Below are positions 54,452 through 64,000 of a stretch of DNA of 64,000 nt, in pieces. The first letter of the stretch is position 1, and every line of letters begins with the position of its first letter. The notes under the pieces are model-generated. The model was not told the DNA's origin, did not search any database, and saw only the letters and a program-made list of their open reading frames with translations. A program made the translations under genes and the position numbers. The stretch is from NCBI RefSeq assembly GCF_963422355.1, contig NC_085103.1, forward strand, positions 4,970,548 to 5,034,547, written 5' to 3'. This DNA comes from Corticium candelabrum. Its lineage: Eukaryota; Porifera; Homoscleromorpha; Homosclerophorida; Plakinidae.

Positions 54452-54939
54452 GGATTTACGACTACGCGATTTACTCAAACGTAGATCATGGAGTTGGACG
54501 GTTGAGACGTGTGTTTGTTTGTAGTGCGGAGGGTATTCCCCGCTGACCGCTAATTAGCAGCGGTTGGGCGTTTCTTGTCTTTAGCAGCTCGCTAACCCTA
54601 GGAGCTTCAAACTGTTCGGTTCCACGCTCCAGGAGAGAGCAGATATACGATGCAGAAGAGCACTATATATGCAATAGGTGACCACTTGCAGTGAGACGTG
54701 AATGTGGATTCGTAGACCAAGTACCAGGAACTCTCACGTTTTCACTCCTGTGGAGGTCAGCCGCCAGAGAGATTGCCTAGGAACTGCTGGTCGTCGTCAG
54801 GAACGAATTATGAACTCCTGCGAAGACTGAGTGTGAGGCCTACGCTTCACATACCTAGAGAGGCGTGTCGATCGCCGATGTCTACTGTATATATGCGGTT
54901 GGTGCAGACACCGTTGTGCATTCGAACGATTCTGTGAAC

Positions 54940-55041
54940 ATGGCTGGACGTTTCGACCTAATAACGGTTTTCAGTAGTGACCGAGAACTGGCACTGAAGG
55001 TGGCAGATGTGACTTGTGACCGATTGTCACAAGTGTTCAAG
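54940..55041 (+). CDS. First exon of an unidentified gene (34 codons)
   Basis: ATG at 54940 gives MAGRFDLITVFSSDRELALK, then VADVTCDRLSQVFK. CAAG meets GTATTT (donor, phase 0). It joins in frame to 55190-55760 over a 148-bp intron. Confidence 0.55.
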
Positions 55042-55189
55042 GTATTTAGACTCTAGCTGTCTAAACTGCATTCACGGTGTTGCTAGAGCTGCACGTACCA
55101 AACTAGACTAGTGGCCGTGCGTGGTTGACAATAGTATATCGATAGTATATCGATCGATGTAGGAGTTTTATTTCTTGCCTGTGCTGTAG

Positions 55190-55760
55190 GTGAATGCCAT
55201 CTACCTGGAGACAGATGTCGGCTCGGCAATGTTTCCCGGGTCTGACTGTCTCTTTGACGAGTTGTCTGCTGGACAAATGTACAAGCTGCATGGCGATCCT
55301 ATTGACAGTCTATCCGCTGCTGCGCCCGCGTCTGAAATTCGCAATCCATTACTAGGATTTGCCAGCGAACGGACGACGTCTAGATCATCTGTAGCTATTG
55401 CATCAACGCCTGCTCCTGTAACATCATGGACACCTGCAGTACCGTATTTGGCTGAGTCGTCGCGCTCTTCGTGGTCCGCGTTTAGGTCGGTTGCACCGAG
55501 CAGCCGAAAGCAGAGGATCGCGACCAGCAGATACATTAAGAAAAATGTGGACCTTTGCCTCCTAGAAGTAGTGAACAACAAGCTCCAACTGGGAGAGGCG
55601 AGGTCTTCGACATTTATCCGCATCGCGGAGTCAGAAATTTGTCTGTCGGCCATGACGGACTTGGTGCAAATGCGATTTGAGGAGCTCATTCCACCAGACG
55701 ACAGAATCATTCTGGTGGACAGCCGAGCTGTACCATTCCAGGATGACGAGGGAACAACAG
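55190..55760 (+). CDS. Second exon of the same unidentified gene (190 codons)
   Basis: Acceptor TGTGCTGTAG, then VNAIYLETDVGSAMFPGSDC, LFDELSAGQMYKLHGDPIDS, a Ser/Ala-rich linker, a basic patch (SRKQRIATSRYIKK) and ICLSAMTDLVQMRFEELIPP. The donor is ACAG before GTATAAAC (phase 1). The gene may continue into the transposase-like exons from 57700, because such proteins often have a variable N-terminal region of this kind, but two inserted elements separate them. I cannot assign a function. Confidence 0.55.
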
Positions 55761-55817
55761 GTATAAACATACTCACTGACATAGATTGCACTCACGATCG
55801 AGTCTGTATGTATATAT

Positions 55818-56024
55818 ACAAGTCCAAAAACATTTTGAGAAAATGATGGGTATGTAGGGATGGGTATGTACTTATGTCATTTATGCCCATCTCCTACATC
55901 ACATTCACAACTGCTGCAAGCCATATAGGTAAAAAGAGTGTGATGTAGGAGATGGGCATAAATGACATAAGTACATACCCATCCCTACATACCCATCATT
56001 TTCTCAAAATGTTTTTGGACTTGT
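55818..56024. mobile_element. Perfect hairpin, 86-bp arms and 35-bp loop (MITE)
   Basis: 55818-55903 and 55939-56024 are exact inverted copies, starting ACAAGTCCAAAAACATTTTG. A short partial copy of the right edge (TTTTGGACTTGTTTCATAC) follows at 56030-56050. The identity implies a recent origin, or conversion between arms. Confidence 0.85.
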
Positions 56025-56416
56025 TTCATACACTTTTGGACTTGTTTCATACATTTTTAGATGGAAATGACCGTTTTAGTAAACGGAGTGCTTAGCATTT
56101 TGAACATGTGAGAATACTTTCATGTTCAAAACCCCAGGACAGACCACCTGGAGGTTGCACTCTCTGTCCCGTCCTCCCTCCACCCTAGGCCAGGAATTCC
56201 AGGCTAGATGCTGCACATCCCAGTTTAGCTACGGTATTTCTTTTCAAGTGACGTTTTTAATTAATTAAGCAAATTTGTCTAGTGTAACGCATATCTCCAT
56301 TCGTACAGCTACATGCTAACAGTAGAAGTACTGGAAGCTGGATGGTCTGAAAGTATACCAGATTTGCTTTCTGATTCAGCCATCAAACACCCATGCCAAG
56401 GATTGGAGACTATGTA

Positions 56417-57562
56417 GGGTAAACTCGCCTAAACGTGGACACCCTTCCAAGTAACTAGAATGGCTCTCATCAGAAGTCTTACGGCAACCTCATTTTGAAA
56501 CGCAATTTACCCTTGGCCCTTGATGATCACTCTCCATTCCGTAGCTATTCGTTGAGATATTATTATTCAACTAGAACCTGAGGTACTAAAGAGGTTGATT
56601 ACGCACACTATCTCTAATGGTGGACAGCGGCGTTTTCGCACTAAGCCAACGAGCTATTACGGTAAACAGGACTGAAACTGGAAGCTACGATTGCAACAAG
56701 CTTTTCGCATCTCCTAGACGTCTATGAAGTCTGGACAGCAACGGAATTTGCTAGGTTCTGGGATCTCATCGAGCATTGCGCACCCTAAGTGGAACCAATG
56801 GCTACAGCCGGGATTGTCGCTGCCTAATCATCCTTTCTTTGAGTCTTGGTGGTACAATTGACCGTAAATGCTACAAAAGGAGTCATTCGATTCTCGTCAC
56901 TGCTGCGACGCTTGAACCAGCCACTCCCATTGCAAACGTGTTCTTGGACTTTCCTGATGGGAGGTGAGTTTCTTGACATTGTAGCTTTCCTTTCTTTGCC
57001 ATTTTCTGTACGTTTCTAACCTTCAGTTTTTCTATAAATCCATCTGCAGTGAGGATTTCATCTGCATGAGATCGCAGCAGTCGTCTGTCTCTTGTATTCT
57101 GTCCTTGTGTTGGATCTGAGTCCTGTGCTGCAAAGACTTGTGCAAAAAGTGGCGTATCTTTCTCTGCATTGGTGTCTGCTGAGGTCCTAGTGTGCATCTT
57201 TCCAGGCCCGCCCACTTTTGATGACAAGTTGTCGCTGCTCGTAGAGGTGAATAAAGAAATCTGCATGGTACAGTAGAGTAAGGCATAGGCTGTGCGACCA
57301 ACGTACAACAGTGATTGCTTGCGTTGAATATGTAACGCTGCATGATTGTTATGATTTCGCATTGGTCTAGGCTACTGTATACGGGAAAAACTTAGACAAC
57401 GTGGCGTCAACTGCAAGAACGTTCTGTCCCCGAGAAGGTACGACACAGTGCTTGCTACTACAACACACTGTGCCGCGGTTGATGACCAATTCGTTCCGTG
57501 GTAAGAAGTGAAACTTCAACTGTCCACCTTTAGGCGGTGTCCACGTTTAGGCGACTTTACCC
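56417..57562 (-). mobile_element. TA-flanked Tigger/pogo-like non-autonomous element
   Basis: The left end is GGGTAAACTCGCCTAAACGTGGACACC. The inverted right end is GGGTAAAGTCGCCTAAACGTGGACACC. TA lies outside both (56415-56416 and 57563-57564). On the minus strand 56883-57362 encodes ADEILTADGFIEKLKVRNVQ, resembling the C-terminal tail after the DDE domain in jerky/pogo transposases. The catalytic domain is absent from the 1146 bp. Confidence 0.78.
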
Positions 57563-59364
57563 TACTTGCAAGAGAAATTGTACAAGAATTTTTTTTAACT
57601 TTCTGGTGTACTGATCAGTGGCTGTACTGTACCTCTATATAAGATTGATATCAACATGGTTATCAGGAGCCTAATGTAAACGGTGCCTGGGAGTGACTTA
57701 TGAAAGGACAGCAGCTGGAAAGAGACAAGTCAGGAGAAGACACTGCCTACGACGTCGATCTGGTGGCTTCATTACAGTCACTGTTAAAATGTGATCAAAT
57801 TGCTGAAGAAGTAAGTTGTGCTTTAATTTAATTAAGGATCTAATGTAGCTGTAATTAGGTAGAATGTGTCTGTCTCAGAGTGCTGTGTGTGTGCTCGCTA
57901 TACGTTTGACTATAGATTGATTTGTTCTGTAGGTCATGACTGAGCATTGCAGCACTGATAGTAGTTTGCGTGATTTTTGTGATGGGTCCTTGTTCAAGGA
58001 GCAAGAGTTTTTCAGGCAATACCCAACTGCTCTACAAATATTTCTTTATTATGACGATTTGGAAATATGCAATCCGCTTGGTTCAAATGTCAAAAAGCAC
58101 AAACTAGGTCATTCTGAAATAATGTTCCTTAGTTTCTTCACAGTTGTGCTGTAGTAATTCTGTTGTACAATTTAGGGGCTTTCTACTATGTGTTCGGCAA
58201 CATTGAACCTAAGCATAGATCTTCTCTGAGAGTCATCCAGCTCTTGACCTTAGTTAAAGGTAAACTGATTGATGAATATGGCATAGATGAAATGCTTAAG
58301 CCATTTGTTGAGTCGATACTGCAACTCAAACAGGTATTTGTGATATTCATCTCCATGTGACGTGCTGTCTGTAAGTCTTGATTACAAGGGAGTTCATTTA
58401 CCGTTGGAAGCAGGCAGGAAGCAGTGACACTGTTTGGTACTCTGGCTCTGGTCTGTGCTGACAACCTAGTGGCTCACTCCCTGGCAGGCTACAAGAGTCT
58501 TCATGCAGCATTCAGAAGATGTCACTTTTGCTTGGCTACAAAGGACGACATGATAACAAAGTGAAAAGTGTTTGCATTGTTCTGTTGGATGAAGCATTCA
58601 GTAGAGTCTAGTTCGATGTGTTGGTGTTGTTTCATTATTAGCTAGTAATTTAGCGGTGGTAAAATGGTAATGTGCAGTTTGTTGCTGAAGACTTTGAACC
58701 AAGAACTCGACAAACTCACACGAACCACTGTGCTGAGCTTAATGATCTGTTAGCTGCTCACTTTAGCACCACATCTAGCTTGAACAGGGACTCTGTTCTC
58801 AACAGATCAACTATCTTCCATGTTACCGAGGGTGTTGTCATGGACGCTATGCATGATGTGCTAGAGGGATCACTAGAACTGTAGATGAAGCTGATGTTGT
58901 GCCAACTGATCAACCACACCTGTTAAGCTTGGATGACCTAAATGGTCGAATTAGATCTTTTCATTATGGCCATTCTGATAGTAAAAGCCGACCATTTGAA
59001 ATTGGTGCTAAACGTCTTGGCAATGAAGACAGTTGCAATCTAAGACAATCTGGTAAGTACAGTGTGTCTGACAGTTTTGTCAATCAATAGTTCTTACCAT
59101 CTGCTTTTACCAAACCGCAAAAACTGTGGTGCTTAGCTCGTTACCTTCCTACTATGATTGGAGAATGGGTGCCAGAGAATATGAGTTTTATGAGAATTTT
59201 TTGCTGCTTCTGGATATTGTGGATTTTGGTTTTTGCACCCAAAACAACCCTTGGCACAAAAGATCCAGCTACATGACAGAATGTCTAAAGAACTGCAGTA
59301 TCCATCAAGACTAGTCACTCCAAAGATGCACTACGACATTCATATTTCACAGTGGTTGCTGAGG

Positions 59365-59531
<167 letters not shown>

Positions 59532-59784
59532 CACAGAAACAGTTACACTTATTCTGCCTGGTAAGATTTATGAGTAGTTCACTGATTTGTAGCACAGTGT
59601 TTCAGCACAAGAATAAAAGCATATATCACAGCACCACCTGAGACATGTAGAGTGCCTACTGACAGCACTTGTTTCCTCATATAGATGACAATGATTCTGC
59701 ACATGTTGCTGTTGTTGTTGTTTTTGTTTTATGGTGGGTCTGACAATACTCAGTAGTGATGAAAAGACCTGATGCTGACACAAT

Positions 59785-59891
<107 letters not shown>

Positions 59892-60788
59892 AGTTCATAT
59901 CACCCAGACTGGGGATCTAATACAGTCAGTAACTATGCCTACAAACATACAATTTGACATAGTATACATAGACACACATTTTTATTTTAAAGGATATGGT
60001 TGTGCTGGGAAGAGTGGCGTGTTTGATGTTGACTTTCGCAATCTTGCCTTCTTTTTCAGAGTTGGACCACTACAACACATTTGGTGCTTGCACTTTGAGG
60101 CCAAGCACGAATACTTCAAGACCCTGGCTGGTGTTATCAACAACTTTATAAACATTCCCAAATTATTAGCCTTTCATCATCAACGTCAAATGTGCTACTT
60201 CCAGCTTTCAGCTATTTTCAGCATTTTTCTTATTAAGGAACCAGAATTTGGATCCAGCAAATTCAAATCTAGGTCATTTCTGCATTTTTCATGTACTTCA
60301 CTTGTTCTCTCTAGTATCTACTGTTCTACTTAATCAATTTGAACAAAAAGAACTCTTGAAATTGCTTTGGCCAAGTCTTGATGATCAACTGCCTATCTAC
60401 AGGTTATAGGTCTTCTCTCAGATGTTTCAAAAACTTTGTCTTACATGTTGTTGACTGTCTACCTTTAGAGCAGTGTGAATGGCCAGAAATGGCACAAGGT
60501 AAATGGCACCGGAGATATTTTGGTTCTTCGATGTGTTGATTTTCCTGAATTTGGTGAAGTCAAAGTAATAGTGATTGACACTGAAAGGGGTGTTTGCAGT
60601 CTGTGTTGCAGACAGAGTGCTTTAACCACCATTAACATAGTTATGAGTTCACAGACTATGAAGAATATAGATTGGTCAATCAAGATCAATTGCTCGACTT
60701 TCACCCTCTTTGTTTGCATAAATTGTTTGTATCTGACATAACAAGTGCAGTAAAGTTTGTCCAGCTCAAATACAATGTAATTTTGTAA

Positions 60789-61077
60789 CATTTCCATATG
60801 TGCAGTTTTCTACTACCATTATGATTGTTTATTTAATTAAGCTCATAAAAGTGCACGTACAGTACTGTACGCAATATCTCAACTACAGGATACATGCATG
60901 CACGTAGAAGATAACAGCTTACAGTCTCTGGAGATGTGCGCAGGTCAAACATGCATTGAAACTCATACAGCGGAGGCTGTGTACTACCGTTCTGAGTTCC
61001 ACCGATTGAAGTGAGCAGTTAATATGGGCACCTCGTAATGCTTCTTAGGTAGCTATAGCACGTGGTTGCCATGGCAA
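60789..61077. other. No gene seen
   Basis: Intergenic DNA between the transposase-like gene and the tubulin fragment. Confidence 0.5.
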
Positions 61078-61383
<306 letters not shown>

Positions 61384-61451
61384 TAATACATATATTTTCA
61401 AAGAACAACACTATTACATTCTAGTCTGGCCCAAACGGTCGACGTCATAAT

Positions 61452-63850
61452 TTAACTACGTGCGAATGAACTGTCAACTGTAAAGATCTTAGAATGTCCC
61501 AGCCTTGCTAACTTTCTGCTAATGACGCTAGCATTACATCTTTGCAAAGCTACGGACATGCATGTACGCCAGAATGTCTTAAAATCACGACTGTTCTTTC
61601 TTCCGTCTTCGTCTATAGACTGAAGTGACAGGCGGTGCAGGAATTGAGCTGCCTCTGAGCCCCAACGTCCGAAGTGTTCGAACACTAATGGGATGCAGTT
61701 GGAGGGGAGGCCCCAGATATCCCTTTCTCTAGCATATTTCTCTGATTTCTTGACCTCACGGGTAGCTGCAGCCGCGCCGTCTTCCTGAGCTGCTCGAGAG
61801 ATCACATGTAGTGCCCATGGGTGGGCCACCGAGATGTCCAGCTCAATGTCACAACCCTGTTGAGCGTCAAAGACAACGATGTCGGGGCGGTCGTCACTAT
61901 TAACATAAAGATTCCTCGGTTCTCGCTGATGGGACATCTTCAAATGTTGTAGACAGTCGCTCCAAACACTAGTCAATGTCTCGTGAGTCCATATTGGCCC
62001 ACCGCCGGTCTTACATGTGAGAAGGTGATAGCCGTCTTTATCAATGTCTTTGCAGCATTCGCATATCGGGACAACAGAACCGAGGGACATTTCAAGACCC
62101 AACCTCATGCGTATTGCTAAGCGAAAATCGCTGGGTTTTAATGCAAGCTTCGCAGAAGAAGGTATCGAGTCAAGCCATGCGCCTGCTCCAAGTCCCTGTA
62201 GCGACCTGAACCGAGCAGCCGAGCGCTGAGATAGTGGGTTTGAGAGAATAGAGGACACACTTTGTTCCGTTTGCTCCAATTTTAGCTTCTGCTGTAGTTT
62301 TTTGGGGTTGTTGATGAGATCAACGAGGCTCTTATTTCCTGGCAGGGCCTGCAAAAGGTGAGAGGCGATTGATCTGTTGTGACCTGGATGTTGGACTGCA
62401 CGGGAGATATTTTTGACTAAGTCTGTGAGATCACCAAATGATTGAGGGAGGTGAGCTAGAGAACGGGCCCAACTTGATACAAACGCGATTGGACACGTCC
62501 ACACCATTGAGGACATGCCAAACCCACCGTTCCGGATTGGCAATGTTGCTTGCAGCCACTGTTGCTCCCCTATATCGTGGCAACAGACCAATTGCCGGAA
62601 AGTTGCTTTCGTTAGCTCATCATGAAACCTGGTAGCGGGTTTCAGCAGAGTGGGATACACTGAGCGAGCAAGGTGATTTATTCGATTTGTGTGGCAATAG
62701 CGTAGAATTAGCATACCAGACTGGAGGTCATTCAAGGAAGCAAACTCGTCACATAGACCTTGTCCTCCTTTAGCAAATTCCAAACAAGTCTCGGTGACAT
62801 AGTGTTGATGACCAATGGCAATCCCCAATATGATTGTTCCAGAAGACACAACTCGAATAGCTCTATCGAGATGGGGATGGTCTGGGAGACCATTGCACAG
62901 AAGCTCGCATTTCTCGATTGCTATGTTGAGACCAATTTCTTTTAAGCTAGACTCCGCATCGTTCAAGCATAATAAAACATCCTCCATTGGCCCAATAAAA
63001 AACATATCGTCCAAGTTGGCTAGGACACGGGTGGATGGGTGGTTCTTCTGGAGGTTCAAAAGAAATAGATGCAAGGCGACAGAAAATAGCATGGGTCCAA
63101 GGGGGTCCCTTGGTGGATTCCTTCCTCGGACCGTAGAATGTGAGCAATTTTCCCGTCGTTGAAAACCAAAGGACTGAAACCGGCATACATTTGATGGACA
63201 TGGTAGATGTCGGGGAATGCTTTTGCAACTTCAGGTAATAGATGGGATCGTGATACCGAGTTGAAGGCATTTTTCAAGTCCGTTTTTAAGATGACCCAAT
63301 CAGGATTGGATTCCAGAAGTAGACTAATATGATGTACAATAAGCTCTGGTCCTCTTTCAACCGCTACTCCATGTTGGAGGGGAGAGAGGAAGGATGAAAA
63401 AGATTCTTTCTTTTGTAGACACAAAGTCTTAGCCGTGAGCCGCCTGATACACTCGCCGACTGCGATTGGCCTCACATCACCAGATGGCTTCGAGAGAGCA
63501 ACAAGTCGAGAAGCTGAAAGGAGCTCGACTATGCCGTGAGGGATAGATCCTCTTGCAATCAGGTTAGAGACAGTAAAGAACTTTCCGACTGTAGTAGACC
63601 TACTTGCAAGTGCCTTGAAATGATCAAAATTCCATCCAGACGGGCCAGATCCGGAACTCTTGGGAAGTTTGGACAAAGTAGCGAAGAACAATGACTCAGA
63701 GAGACTGGTAGATTAAGGCAAGACTTCTGGACAGGGCACACTCTTTACTCGAGCAGGGTGCTTCAAGGTCAGCTTTACAATCGTTTCTGCAGAGACTGGA
63801 GCAAGACCAGGACTCAAAAGCAATTTTGCTGCTCGGGAAAGTTCACCACA
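61452..63850 (-). pseudogene. Non-LTR retrotransposon protein with reverse transcriptase and restriction-like endonuclease
   Basis: The 5' part (63691-63056) holds the reverse transcriptase start: GSGPSGWNFDHFKAL, DVRPIAVGECIRRLTAK, WVILKTDLKNAFNSVSR and EGIHQGTPLDP. A frameshift near 63085 leads to the second part, with LANLDDMFFIG (YxDD box changed to NLDD). A zinc motif (CECCKDIDKDGYHLLTC) then precedes RPDIVVFDAQQGCDIELDIS. That fits the PD...D core of the restriction-like endonuclease of R2/R4/HERO-type elements. Further upstream (63700-63850) ELSRAAKLLLSPGLAPVSAE and TLKHPARV belong to the same protein across another frameshift. There is no CCHC/C2H2 N-terminal region in the window. Confidence 0.82.
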
Positions 63851-64000
63851 TTTAATCAGCTGAAGAACTTTCTTACGATTCGTTGAACGCTTTCATTGCG
63901 TTCATGAAGACTTGAGAAGAGGTCGTTGAAGATGTAAAAGCTCCTCCCACTGGAAATCAAGAAAGGAGAGAAATTTAGGTCTTTCCTGCCTAATTGCAGC

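Overview
The window is eukaryotic and most likely comes from an invertebrate metazoan. It has GT-AG introns, a CARD domain, very large GTPase (VLIG/GVIN) coding sequence, beta-tubulin pseudogenes, a tRNA-derived SINE and a dense mix of animal-type transposons. A sponge or similar early-branching marine animal fits, but the sequence does not prove it. It holds one assembly gap (N run, 3801-4000).

The host content of most interest is on the minus strand and occurs twice. Unit 2 (32314-50622) has a CARD exon (50263-50622), an exon for a membrane segment plus a glycosylated ectodomain (48068-49034), an exon for a second membrane segment (47848-47997), a linker exon (37499-37624) and a 5.1-kb VLIG GTPase exon (32314-37418). 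The splice phases agree and the summed length is divisible by three. I therefore propose one gene for a roughly 2235-residue protein: CARD, TM, ectodomain, TM, then VLIG GTPase. Unit 1 is a decayed older copy in the same order and orientation. It has TM2 at 9659-9808, an ectodomain exon split by a transposon (9869-11822), then phase-1 linker exons and the start of a VLIG exon running off the left edge (1-1267). Separate CARD-TM and VLIG genes remain possible; transcripts would decide.

Other possible host genes are small and divergent: a pair at 54371-54451 (minus) and 54940-55760 (plus), and a possible first exon at 50859 opposite the CARD exon. Exon-like pieces lie near 14.5-15.1 kb, and a decayed SAMD3-like gene at 22.4-23.4 kb.

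Most of the rest is mobile DNA. DNA transposons include a complete but mutated Tigger-like element with TA target duplications (6800-8742), two TA-flanked elements with related termini (16595-17949 and 56417-57562), an element with DDE_Tnp_4 remnants and about 400-bp inverted arms (18400-20545), a DDE_Tnp_4 fragment (51735-52175), a piggyBac-type C-terminus (41060-41775), a tyrosine recombinase pseudogene (4500-5033), a Helitron-type helicase pseudogene (38450-40510) and a MHDxLEG (En/Spm-like) transposase gene (57700-60788). Retroelements include an apparently intact Ty3/gypsy element with identical 127-bp LTRs and AGACT target duplications (25126-29273), two broken gypsy copies (43430-47770), a LINE tail (4040-4345) and a non-LTR element with a restriction-like endonuclease domain (61452 to about 63850). 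There are also large foldbacks, a perfect 86-bp-arm hairpin, a 60-bp minisatellite and many dinucleotide tracts.
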